Source: Hydrogenophilales bacterium (lineage in GTDB: Bacteria > Pseudomonadota > Gammaproteobacteria > Burkholderiales > Thiobacillaceae). From it: a DNA stretch of 64,000 nt. Under the pieces are notes generated by a model, which had not been told where the DNA came from, ran no database searches, and worked only from the letters and a program-made list of their open reading frames with translations. The translations under genes and the position numbers were made by a program. Positions 25,121 to 35,041 of this stretch are shown piece by piece. Location: assembly GCA_016703155.1 (NCBI GenBank), contig JADJCP010000003.1, positions 124,001 through 188,000 on the forward strand, in the 5' to 3' direction. Each line of letters begins with the position of its first letter. Within the stretch, counting starts at the first letter, position 1.

Positions 25121-26669
25121 ATGAACGACACCATCAAAGATCGGTTGATCATATTCGACACCACGCTCAGGGACGGGGAGCAGAGTCCGGGCGCGGCCAT
25201 GACCAAGGAAGAGAAAATACGCATCGCCCGCCAGTTGGAACGGCTTGGCGTCGATGTCATCGAGGCCGGCTTTGCCGCCGCCAGCCCTGGGGATGCCGAC
25301 GCGATCAAGGCCATCGCCCAGATCGTCCAGAATTCCACCGTCTGCTCGCTGGCTCGGGCCAACGAGAAGGACGTGCGTGCCGCAGGCGAGGCCATTCGGC
25401 CTGCGAAGTCGGGACGCATCCACACCTTCATCGCCACCTCGCCGATCCATATGGAGAAGAAACTGCGCATGCAGCCGGACCAGGTGGTCGAAGCCGCCGT
25501 CAAGGCCGTCAAGATGGCGTTGGAATACACCGATAACGTCGAGTTTTCCGCCGAGGACGCGGTGCGCTCCGAGATGGATTTTCTCTGCCGCGTGTTCGAT
25601 GCGGTGATCAAGGCCGGCGCCAAGACCATCAATGTCCCGGATACGGTGGGCTATTCCATTCCCGGACTTTGGGGCGAGCGCATTCGCCAGTTGGTCGAGC
25701 GTGTACCCAATTCGGACAAGGTTATCTGGTCGACGCATTGTCACAACGACCTTGGCCTGGCCGTCGCCAACTCGCTTGCGGCGGTGATGAACGGTGCGCG
25801 CCAGGTGGAATGCACCATCAACGGCTTGGGCGAGCGGGCCGGTAACGCCTCGTTGGAGGAAGTGGTCATGGCAGTCAAGACCCGGCGCGATGTCTTTACT
25901 TGCGACAGCCGCATCGACACGACGCAGATCGTGCCGACCTCGAAACTGGTTTCGACCATCACCGGCTACCCGGTGCAGCCGAACAAGGCCATCGTCGGTG
26001 CCAATGCCTTTGCCCATGAGTCCGGGATTCACCCAGGATGGCGTGCTCAAGCATCGCGAGACCTATGAGATCATGCGCGCCGAGGATGTCGGCTGGTCGC
26101 ACAATAAATTGACGCTAGGCAAGTTGTCCGGACGTAACGCGTTCCGCACCCGCTTGACCGAGTTGGGCATCGTCATGGAAAGCGAGGAGGCGCTGAATGC
26201 CGCCTTCGCCCGCTTCAAGGAACTGGCCGACAAGAAGCGCGAGATCTTCGACGAGGACATCCAGGCCTTGGTCACCGACGAGCACGGTATCGACACCTGC
26301 GACCGCTTCAAGCTGGTGTCCATGAAGGTGTGCTCGGAGACTGGCGAGACGCCGCACGCTCATCTAGTCCTTTCCGATGGCGGTGGCGAGTTGAGTGCCG
26401 ATGAGTTCGGCGGCGGCCCCGTGGATGCGTCGTTTCGGGCGATTGAAAAGGTGGTCGGCAGTGGTTCGATCCTGTTGCTCTATTCGGTGAACAACATCAC
26501 CACCGGGACCGATGCCCAGGGCGAGGTCACCACGCGCCTATCCAAGGCTGGCCGAATCGTCAATGGCCAAGGCGCGGATACGGATATCGTCATCGCTTCG
26601 GTGAAGGCCTATCTGAACGCCTTGAACAAGTTGTTTAGCGCCGAGGAGCGCGCCCATCCGCAGGTTTAA
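25121..26669 (+). CDS. leuA: 2-isopropylmalate synthase, with a single-base frameshift
   Basis: First committed enzyme of leucine synthesis, condensing acetyl-CoA with 2-oxoisovalerate. The ATG at 25121 follows a GGAG site. The metal and substrate motifs FDTTLRDGEQS (residues 12-22) and HCHNDLG (His206, His208) are intact. At AFAHESGIH the reading frame is broken by one extra C in the CCC run at 26032-26034; the neighbouring frame continues with QDGVLKHRETYEIM and through the C-terminal LeuA dimer regulatory domain. Corrected length is 515 residues, as expected. The clean homology on both sides points to an insertion error. Confidence 0.93.
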
Positions 26670-26679
26670 GGCAGCGGCG

Positions 26680-28162
26680 TCAGGATGCTTTGCCTTGCTC
26701 GCCTGAAGGGACCGCCGGGCGGGCAGGGAGAAGCACGGTAAATCTGGAGCCTACACCAGGGCTGCTTTCGGCTTCGATTTGTCCACCGAGGAGCGCGAGA
26801 TAGTCCCTGGCCAGAGGCAGACCCAGACCTGTGCCGCCGTATTTGCGCGTTGTCGAGGCATCTGCCTGCACGAACGGCTCGAAGACGCGGCGTAACTGCT
26901 CGGCGTCCATGCCGATGCCGGTATCCTCCACGCGTATCCAGCAACCGCCCGCCATATCGCCCGCCATATGCACGCGAACCTCGCCACGCGCGGTGAATAT
27001 GCAGGCATTGGAAACCAGATTCAGCAGGATCTGGCGTAACTTGGTCCGGTCTGTTTCGATCTCCATCAGAGCCGGGTCGATCTCGGATCGCAGGTGATTG
27101 CCGTTCTTTTCAGCCATCGGCCGGATACCATCCATGACCTCATCGAGCAGGGCCGCCGGAGTGAATCTTTCGATCACCACAGGCATGTGGCCGGCCTCGA
27201 TCTTGGTCAGGTCCAGCAGGGCATTGATCAGTTCCAGGAGATTCCGCGCGGCGCCCTGAATCTTGCGCAAGTCGTCGATCGATGCGCTGTTCCGACGGTC
27301 ATGCGCATCCTCCTCCAGCATTTCGCTGTAGCCGATGATGGCGTTGAGCGGGGTGCGTAGTTCATGACTGATATTTGCCAGAAACAGCCCCTTTAGCCTG
27401 ACTTGCGCGTACCGCGTCGTCGCGGGCCGTGGCCAAGTCGTGGGTGCGTTCGGCCACCCTTTCCTCAAGCTGATCCGCGTGGCGCAGTAGTTTGTTGGCG
27501 TAGTCCTCGGCACTCGCTTCGGCAACGGCAACCCGCCGGCGTACCGCCAATGAAATCATGCCCGCCAGCAGCAAGACCAGTATGGCGATGAGGGTGCCCA
27601 TCAATACGGTCCCCAGGTATTCGTCCCGGAGGCTGGCCTTCAAATTAAGCACTTGCAGGCGTTGCAGTTCAGTAAACACCCCCACTTGTTCCAGCACATC
27701 GTCCTGGACCGGCAGAACGGTATTGAGCAAGGTATCCAGGGCGGCGGCTTCCTCGTGCTGGTCAAGCAGGTTCACCACTTCGTGCTGCATGCGCCAACCA
27801 TGCTCAGCCAGGTTGAGCATGGATCGGAAGGATTGCTTTTCTTCAGCACTGCCGAGGATCCCGGCCAGCCGGTCCGAGGCTTCATGGAATCGGTCCATCA
27901 GGGCGTTGTATTCCTCGATCTCGCGGGCTCGCTCGGCAGGCGTGACGATCAGGACGATGCGGTGCAGGCGGGTCGAGCGTTCGCTGACTACTTCGCGCAT
28001 GGCGTTGGCCAGACTGGTGCGCAAGGTCATGGCATCGTAGGCCTGCTGCATCTCGTCATGGTAATGCGTCAGGAGGGCCAGCCCGGAGGCACCCAGCAAG
28101 ACGATCAAGGAGATCACCGCCAGCGAGGCGTAGAGGACCAGATCGGTCGTGCGTGTTTTCAT
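26680..28162 (-). CDS. membrane sensor histidine kinase, with a single-base frameshift
   Basis: Corrected product is 493 residues. Helix one (about 8-32) and helix two (about 184-206) enclose a helical periplasmic region of some 150 residues; a coiled coil (215-255) leads into HisKA with the phosphorylated His266 in ISHELRTPLN. HATPase motifs follow: NLVSNACIF (N box), VEDTGIGM (G1), FEPFVQAD (F) and GTGLGLPLA (G2). The frame breaks after AKG at residue 258 because of an extra base in the CCCC run (plus strand) at 27388-27391; the other frame resumes at LFLANISHEL. It overlaps the response regulator by four bases and ends the TonB-YfiR-regulator-kinase cluster. This is the least essential of the frameshifted genes, so real inactivation is possible. 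Confidence 0.85.
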
Positions 28163-28524
28163 CGTCCTGTCAGCCGCTCGATCTTGCCGAGTATGGCTTC
28201 GAACTCGATCGGTTTCGTGTCGTACTCATCACAGCCGGCGGCCAGGCCGCGCTGTCTATCGTCGAGCATGGCATGGGCGGTGACGCAAAGCACCGGAATC
28301 GCTCGTGTGCGGTCGTCGGACTTGATGCGCCGGGTCGCTTCCCAGCCATCCATGACCGGTAGGTTCAGGTCCATCAGGATGAGATCGGGGAGCTCGGCGC
28401 TGGCCTGTGCAACCGCCTCGACACCGTTTCCCGCGAGGCAAACCTCGAAACCGCGACGCTCCAGACGGCGGGTCAATATTTCACGGTTCATTTCGTTGTC
28501 CTCGACGATCAAGATACGGGTCAT
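28159..28524 (-). CDS. single-domain response regulator
   Basis: A 121-residue receiver domain with no output domain. Acidic pocket residues Glu8 and Asp9, phosphoacceptor Asp52 (LILMDLNLP), switch Thr82 (VTAHA) and Lys104 (DTKPIE) are all present. The KPIEFEAILGKIERL helix ends the protein. It is preceded by a GGAGATC ribosome site and overlaps the sensor kinase start by four bases, so they are almost certainly partners. With no DNA-binding or enzymatic domain it must pass its signal by protein interaction or act as a phosphate relay. Confidence 0.93.
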   Translation of the reverse strand: MTRILIVEDNEMNREILTRRLERRGFEVCLAGNGVEAVAQASAELPDLILMDLNLPVMDGWEATRRIKSDDRTRAIPVLCVTAHAMLDDRQRGLAAGCDEYDTKPIEFEAILGKIERLTGR

Positions 28525-28535
28525 GTCGGGATCTC

Positions 28536-29084
28536 CTATTCTTCGTAGACGGTGTCGGCCAGGTTGATCAGGCGTGGATTGAATTTCAGCCCGGCTTGGC
28601 GGGCTGGTGCCAGGTTAAGGTCGTAGCGAACGCGACGGCCTTCGGTAAAGAGGTTGATCATTGTGCTGGGTCGGTCGATTCCGGCCAGGTCGCCGATCGT
28701 CAGGACAGGGCGCATGGCGACGGCGTTCAACCAGCCATTAAGGTTGGCGCGTTGCTGCCGACCGAGCAACAGTGCGTGACAGGTATGGGTCTCCTCGGGC
28801 GACTGGACGACCCGGACGGCCAGCCGCCCGTCATGCAACGGCAGTCGGTCGATACCGGCAAGCGAGTCGTCGGGTAACGCGCGCGCTCCGACACACAAGA
28901 TGCGCTCGCGAGCGGTCTCCGGCCATTCGGTATGTTTCATGAAATTGTAGAGAAACCCGGCCTTGATCTGAGGCTCTCCACGGTCTCGGCTGTCGGCATG
29001 GCAGTCGAAGGCGCAGGCGCACAGTACTCCCAGACCCACTACCAGGCGGCGCAACGCTGGGTAATGGAGTTCAGGTCGGGCCAA
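28536..29084 (-). CDS. YfiR family (DUF4154) periplasmic protein
   Basis: A 182-residue exported protein. After an N-terminal hydrophobic stretch (about 13-30, ending CHADS) come the YfiR family hallmarks IKAGFLYNFMKHTEWP and INLFTEGRRVRYDLNLA plus AGLKFNPRLINLAD. In Pseudomonas, YfiR is a periplasmic repressor of the diguanylate cyclase YfiN; here no cyclase is adjacent. The start is a TTG with GGGAG nine bases upstream, 15 bases after the TonB receptor stop. Neighbouring response regulator and kinase suggest that this protein signals to the kinase periplasmic region, which is inference. Confidence 0.86.
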   Translation of the reverse strand: MARPELHYPALRRLVVGLGVLCACAFDCHADSRDRGEPQIKAGFLYNFMKHTEWPETARERILCVGARALPDDSLAGIDRLPLHDGRLAVRVVQSPEETHTCHALLLGRQQRANLNGWLNAVAMRPVLTIGDLAGIDRPSTMINLFTEGRRVRYDLNLAPARQAGLKFNPRLINLADTVYEE

Positions 29085-29099
29085 CCACTCGGCTCCCGG

Positions 29100-31019
29100 T
29101 TAGAACCGCAGCTTGAACTGCACCCGCCAGCTACGGCCTTCCTGTTCGATCGCGCCGAGTTTCAGGCTGTACGGCGAAGGGTCGTAGTATTGACGGTCGA
29201 ACAGGTTATAAAGTCCTACTTGCCAATCCCAGTGGCCGTCATTCCGGGGGGCCGAGCTGAGGGTCAGGTTAGTCAATGCATAGCTGGGAACCGTGCTGCC
29301 AATGACTGTCTGGCGTTTGCCGGTGTAGAGCGCTTCGACCCCGATGAAGGCGTCCAGCGCGTCTAGCGGTCGGCTATAGTCGAGCTTGACCATGTGTTCG
29401 GGTGAGTTGTACAGCTTGGCACCGTCGCTGTCGTATTCGCCATCTTGAACCGTCAAGCTGGCGCGCAATCGCGAGCTGTCCTGGCTACGCCAGAGCAGGC
29501 CGGCTTCCAGGCCCGACAGGGACGAACCTTCATCGATCCGGAATTTGCCCTTGATGCTCGGTACATAGCGCAACTGTTCCGCGGTCTGGATGTGGTAGAG
29601 CGACGTTTCGAGACGTGTCGCCGGGCTCAGGTTATGCTCCAGTCGAACTTCCAATTGCTTGATTTGCTCAGGTGGTTTGCCCGGGATGAGGGCGCGCGCG
29701 GTGGAACTCAGGGAGCTGACTTCAAAAGCAGGGTGCGCCCTGAACGATTCGCCATAGGTCAGTTTGATCGTCGTGTTCGGGGCATACTGATAGACCATGC
29801 CCAGCCTTGGCACCAGAAGGCTGTCATCAAAACGCTCGTCGGTCTCGTGGCGCAAGGCAAAATGCAGGCCCAGGTCGGGGCGAACTTTCCAGATATCCTG
29901 AATGAAAAGCGCATGCCGTGTGAAGCTGACGTCATGGTCGAATTCGTCCCGGATCAATGTCGGCGTGGCTTCGTAACCGTAGCGCCGCGTATCCGGTGAG
30001 TTCATGTAATCGAAACCATAGACCAGGGTATGGTCGGCGATCTTCTGGGTCAGGCTGGCGTCCAGGCTGCGCCATGAGCCCGTGGTCGGGTAGTTGCGGT
30101 ACACCAGTGCGGGATTGCCGTAACCAACGGTGAACTCGCTTTCGCCATATTGCAGCGAAACGTTTGCTTGCAGCGCAGGAGTCAATTCCTTGCGCCAGCT
30201 TAGAGTGGCGCTGCCATATTGGGTGTTTAAATGGCCCTCGACAATCACCGGTGGCTGTTGATACGGGTAGGCCTTTTCGCGGTCGAGGTTCAGCGCGGTG
30301 AAGGTGAAGTCACCCTTGGCAATGCGGGCGAACCAACGCGAGGTTGAGTTATCGTCATTGGGCAGGTAACCATCGCTGGCGGAATGGCTTGCCGAGACGG
30401 CGATATGGCCGCCTTCGAAACTCTTTTTTCCGGCCAGACGCCAGGTATGGTTTGCGTCGGAGCCGGCAGTCGCGGTCGCTTCGATGTTCGCCAAGGAATC
30501 TTCGGAGCGGGTGATCAGGTTGACCACGGCCAAGGCAGCATTGGCCCCGTATACGGCCGAAGATGCGCCAGTGACGATCTCCACCCGGTCCAGCCAGTCC
30601 ATGTCGATGGGCATGTCTTCACCGAGCAGGGCGGCGTCGCTGACATTTGAAGACAGGCGTTCGCCATCGATCATCAGCAGCAGAAACGAGCCCAGATCAA
30701 GTGCGCTCGTTTGACCGCGGATGCTGGCGGTGCTGTATAGCGTGTTGTACGAGGTATTGATGCCGGGCGCGCTGCGCAATAACTCGGACAGCGTTCTCCA
30801 GCCGTGCCTGCGGATATCCTTGCGCGTCAGGATCGTTACCGACGCGGGCGCCTCGGTGATGATCTGCTCGATGCGCGAGGCACCCTGCACCTTGTCGATT
30901 TCCGTCGTCAGCAGTTCTTCCAGCGACAGGCTGACGATATCCGCGGCCGTCGCCTGACAGGCGTACCCCGCGGCGGCAACCACCATGGCGGTCGTAAGAG
31001 GTGTTTTGAGTGACCTCAT
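29100..31019 (-). CDS. TonB-dependent outer membrane receptor
   Basis: A 639-residue receptor with signal peptide (1-25), a plug domain (about 45-165, with SVTILTRKDIRRHGWRTLSE and VEIVTGASSAVYGANAALAV), and a beta-barrel ending WRVQFKLRF with the terminal Phe. An N-terminal SLEELLTTEIDKV stretch resembles receptors of the group usually found beside YfiR proteins. No extra signalling domain like that of FecA is visible. Substrate is unknown. It is the first gene of a minus-strand cluster with YfiR, response regulator and kinase, separated from YfiR by 15 bases. Confidence 0.92.
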   Translation of the reverse strand: MRSLKTPLTTAMVVAAAGYACQATAADIVSLSLEELLTTEIDKVQGASRIEQIITEAPASVTILTRKDIRRHGWRTLSELLRSAPGINTSYNTLYSTASIRGQTSALDLGSFLLLMIDGERLSSNVSDAALLGEDMPIDMDWLDRVEIVTGASSAVYGANAALAVVNLITRSEDSLANIEATATAGSDANHTWRLAGKKSFEGGHIAVSASHSASDGYLPNDDNSTSRWFARIAKGDFTFTALNLDREKAYPYQQPPVIVEGHLNTQYGSATLSWRKELTPALQANVSLQYGESEFTVGYGNPALVYRNYPTTGSWRSLDASLTQKIADHTLVYGFDYMNSPDTRRYGYEATPTLIRDEFDHDVSFTRHALFIQDIWKVRPDLGLHFALRHETDERFDDSLLVPRLGMVYQYAPNTTIKLTYGESFRAHPAFEVSSLSSTARALIPGKPPEQIKQLEVRLEHNLSPATRLETSLYHIQTAEQLRYVPSIKGKFRIDEGSSLSGLEAGLLWRSQDSSRLRASLTVQDGEYDSDGAKLYNSPEHMVKLDYSRPLDALDAFIGVEALYTGKRQTVIGSTVPSYALTNLTLSSAPRNDGHWDWQVGLYNLFDRQYYDPSPYSLKLGAIEQEGRSWRVQFKLRF

Positions 31020-31167
31020 GGCAATCCTCGCTTATGTATCGAACACATGTAATGTTTATTCTAGGATCATGTGTCCGGAACGCCACGCCCGGAGTGTATT
31101 CTCCAGCGCAACAGCCCTGTATCGCGGGCAGGATTCAGTGTAACCGAAACGAATCGCGCGCTTCCAT

Positions 31168-31194
31168 GTAAAACGGGCGGCCTGGGCCGCCCGT
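31168..31194 (-). terminator. rho-independent terminator downstream of the mono-heme gene
   Basis: ACGGGCGGCC at 31173-31182 and GGCCGCCCGT at 31185-31194 form a 10-pair stem with a two-base loop; on the minus strand it is followed by a TTTTAC tract at 31168-31172. It is 34 bases after the stop of the membrane cytochrome gene and before the TonB receptor promoter region. The remainder of the 31020-31227 gap shows nothing else. Confidence 0.75.
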
Positions 31195-31227
31195 AATGCT
31201 TCCGGCTGCTCGCCGGGTATCCCGGAA

Positions 31228-32001
31228 TCAGGCGCCGATGCTGGGCAAGCGCCCTTCGTTATCGCTGATCTCGGTGGGTACTTTGAAAAACCACATCTGA
31301 TACACGGAGATGAGCCACATCGCCGCGAACGCCATGCCCATGAAGGCGCCACTGATGATCACCATCCAGGCAAATCCGGTCCAGATCTTGGTCAGATACC
31401 AGGAAGCGACGTCGGTGATCAGGACCACGAATGGCGTGGCGATCAGGATGCACTTCAATATCGGCGGACGCACGTAGGCATGGCTGAAGATGAAGCCGAC
31501 GATGAAGAAGATGAAGGTGATCGAGAACAAGTGGATATGCGACACACGTACCAGTGTGGCGATGTTCATACCGGTATCGGCGGCGGCCACCTTTGAAACA
31601 CCGTCAAAGGTCTGCAGGTCCGGTAAGTGAGGATTGGCGCCAGGGTTATGACAGGCGATGCAATGCTCTTGCAGGATGGGGTTGATCTTGGCATCGAACT
31701 CGGCCTGAGGCGCCTTGTTGTGTAGCCAGGCGAAGATCACCTCACGCTTTTCGGGCGGCAACATATCCGCCATGGGACCGCGCAGGGCGGATTCCAGCTT
31801 GGTACCCTCGGGGTTGCCGCTGTAGGAGATCATCAGATCCTTGCCCGAGATCATCGGGTCGCCGTCTTTGCCGGCGTGCGATTCCCAGACCTGGATCATG
31901 GCCATCAGATAGCCGACACCGAAGACCAGCAACACCATGGTGAACAGCACCCTAAGCGACATGGGCAGAAATTGGAAATGCACGTAACGCGCCTTGGACA
32001 T
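31228..32001 (-). CDS. membrane-bound mono-heme c-type cytochrome-like protein
   Basis: A 257-residue membrane protein. A first helix spans about 16-37; a periplasmic region of about 115 residues holds a single heme c motif CIACH (114-118) after EEHC-type context (ILQEHCIACHNPGANPHLPD). Three further hydrophobic helices follow (about 154-175, 183-204, 208-234) with conserved-looking His155, His157 and His174. I cannot name the family with confidence. It likely moves electrons between the periplasm and a membrane partner. It is monocistronic: gaps of 90 and 209 bases flank it and a strong terminator follows. Confidence 0.72.
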   Translation of the reverse strand: MSKARYVHFQFLPMSLRVLFTMVLLVFGVGYLMAMIQVWESHAGKDGDPMISGKDLMISYSGNPEGTKLESALRGPMADMLPPEKREVIFAWLHNKAPQAEFDAKINPILQEHCIACHNPGANPHLPDLQTFDGVSKVAAADTGMNIATLVRVSHIHLFSITFIFFIVGFIFSHAYVRPPILKCILIATPFVVLITDVASWYLTKIWTGFAWMVIISGAFMGMAFAAMWLISVYQMWFFKVPTEISDNEGRLPSIGA

Positions 32002-32092
32002 GATGACTCCTGAAAAATTGTCGCGTGAGTATATAAGCGGGCACTAATATCGTCAATTTACGATATGGCCACCCTGTTCGCTTTGATGTGCG

Positions 32093-32449
32093 TCAATCCG
32101 CCTGAGAATTTGTGCGGCGCACGAAGCCGGCCACCGAGACGAAGAATACCAAGGAAAGAACAATCTCTCCTATTGCCAGGCTCCTCGCCGGGGTGGCTTC
32201 GGTTAGGGCACGCATCGTCCCTTCGGCGAAATACAGCCAGATGAGGAGCGAGGCCCAGCGGTAGGTGTAGAGCCGACCGTGCAAGATGCCGCGTAACGGC
32301 GCCAGCAGCGGCAGGGTCTTCAGCACCAAGGCCGAGCCGCCCGGACGCAAGGGCGCCAGCCACAATTCCCAAGCGAGACAGAGAAAGATCAAGGCGATCA
32401 GGCTGCTAGCCGCGACCGCTTGCAGCAGGGCCGCCCTTACTCCCGGCAT
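32093..32449 (-). CDS. DUF2069 family membrane protein
   Basis: A 118-residue protein with four hydrophobic helices. It begins MPGVRAALLQAVAASSLIAL and contains LTEATPARSLAIGEIVLSLVFF, matching the DUF2069 pattern. It overlaps the preceding HugZ-like gene by 13 bases and is therefore co-transcribed with it and wrbA. DUF2069 genes are often adjacent to wrbA in beta- and gammaproteobacteria. Function is unknown. Confidence 0.82.
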   Translation of the reverse strand: MPGVRAALLQAVAASSLIALIFLCLAWELWLAPLRPGGSALVLKTLPLLAPLRGILHGRLYTYRWASLLIWLYFAEGTMRALTEATPARSLAIGEIVLSLVFFVSVAGFVRRTNSQAD

Positions 32450-33135
32450 TGTTGCGCCAGGGCAACAAGAGCGGCGCGTGCCGCGCTTGCATCCGCCACC
32501 GGGGCGTCGAATTCGAAGCGCACGATCCGAACGTCGGTGCGCACATCGAAACCATCCGGATCGATGCCGATCATTTCGGCCTGGCTGACGTCCTGGCCAT
32601 GCACATGCCGGCAATAAAGGCGCAAGGTATCGGCATGATCCTGGTTCATATGCTCGACGATCGCCGCTTCGCTCGCCGCCAAAGCGTCGATGGTCGACAA
32701 ATAGCCCACCGGCTCGATCCAGTGGATGCGCCCGAAGCCGCCGATATAGCGGATGCGTACCGGCTCGACGCGGTAGAAATTGAAATCGTGCATCGTGAAA
32801 TAGTCGGCGGCTTGCGGGAAATAGCGCAGGTAGCGAGGCCCCAGGGCATCCTTCTCGGCCAGGCGCTCGGCCCGGCCGATGACGGTGACGCGCCCGGTGG
32901 TCTGCATGTCGGCGCTATAGGGCTGGACGATCAGCGAGACGCGCGCATCGGCGACGATGTTCTTGGTGTGTTCGGCGATGTCCGAGATCAGGATCACCGG
33001 CCGACCGGCATGATCGAGAATGAACGGCGACACCGAGCCAAAGGGATAGCCTTCCAGACGTTGTGAAATTGTCGACAGCACGCCGCTTTGCTGGCCGCGT
33101 GTGAACCGGCGGGCTTCATCGCCGAGTTCGCTCAT
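32437..33135 (-). CDS. HugZ-like split-barrel flavin or heme protein
   Basis: A 232-residue protein. The first 150 residues form an FMN-binding split barrel typical of pyridoxamine oxidase-like proteins (GVLSTISQRLEGYPFGSV, PVILISDIAEHTKNI). The C-terminal part is DUF2470-like (EAAIVEHMNQDHADTLRLYC). This combination is found in HugZ family heme oxygenases and related CREG-like proteins; heme degradation is a possible role, not shown by sequence alone. It overlaps wrbA by four bases (ATGA), forming the middle of a wrbA, HugZ-like, DUF2069 operon. Confidence 0.82.
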   Translation of the reverse strand: MSELGDEARRFTRGQQSGVLSTISQRLEGYPFGSVSPFILDHAGRPVILISDIAEHTKNIVADARVSLIVQPYSADMQTTGRVTVIGRAERLAEKDALGPRYLRYFPQAADYFTMHDFNFYRVEPVRIRYIGGFGRIHWIEPVGYLSTIDALAASEAAIVEHMNQDHADTLRLYCRHVHGQDVSQAEMIGIDPDGFDVRTDVRIVRFEFDAPVADASAARAALVALAQQCRE

Positions 33136-33725
33136 GCCGCCAACCTCTGGGCAATCTCCGCAAGGTGCTTGCCCTGGGCGAACGCCAATTTGCGCTCCTC
33201 GTCGGTCACCGCCTCCTTGCCGTCGTGGCCCGAGAAGTGACTGACGCCATAGGGCGTGCCGCCCGAACGGGTTGCACTCAATTCCGGGTTGGCATAGGGC
33301 AGGCCGACGATGACCATGCCGTGGTGCAGCAGCGGCAACATCATCGAGGTCAGCGTCGTCTCCTGACCACCGTGCATGCTGGCCGTCGAGGTGAAGACGC
33401 ACGCCGGCTTGCCGACCAGGGCGCCGGAAAGCCAAAGTCCCGAGGTGCCATCCAGGAAATATTTCATGGCCGCCGCCATGTTGCCGAAACGCGTGGGCGA
33501 GCCGAGCGCCAGGCCGGCGCATTCCTCCAGATCCTGCAGGGTGGCGTAGGGTGCGCCGTCGTCCGGCACCGGCTTGGCCGGACCGGCCGACTCGGCGACC
33601 ACCTTGGGCACGGTGCGCAGCCGCGCTCGTGCGCCGGGCGCCGACTCGACGCCGCGGGCGATGTGCGCCGCCAGTTGTTTTACCGAGCCGTGCAGGCTGT
33701 AATAGAGAATCAGGATGTCATTCAT
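33132..33725 (-). CDS. wrbA: NAD(P)H:quinone oxidoreductase WrbA
   Basis: A 197-residue flavodoxin-fold enzyme that reduces quinones by two electrons. FMN-binding motifs are YYSLHGSV near the start and SPTRFGNMAAAMKYFLDGT; the WrbA-specific TASMHGGQETTLTSM is intact. The start at 33725 (MNDILILY) gives the standard N-terminus; a further five codons upstream remain open. It is divergent from sucC with about 155 bases between them, likely holding promoters for both. Confidence 0.93.
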   Translation of the reverse strand: MNDILILYYSLHGSVKQLAAHIARGVESAPGARARLRTVPKVVAESAGPAKPVPDDGAPYATLQDLEECAGLALGSPTRFGNMAAAMKYFLDGTSGLWLSGALVGKPACVFTSTASMHGGQETTLTSMMLPLLHHGMVIVGLPYANPELSATRSGGTPYGVSHFSGHDGKEAVTDEERKLAFAQGKHLAEIAQRLAA

Positions 33726-33880
33726 GAAGCCGCTCCGCAAAGAGCCGACATCCTACCGGAAATCAGGTCGCGCCGGCCTCGGCAAGTCACCGCCCATTGC
33801 TGTCGGCCACCGCGTTCTTCTGGCGGCGTCCGGCGCTTTGACGGACAATCTGCATCTTCCATGACTTCATCGGGTTAGGT

Positions 33881-35037
<1,157 letters not shown>

Positions 35038-35041
<4 letters not shown>

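Noticed and set aside
24934..25121. T-box riboswitch before leuA
   Set aside because: No T-box (TGGNACCGCG-type) motif or specifier hairpin seen, and such elements are rare in proteobacteria; the leucine-rich leader fits better.
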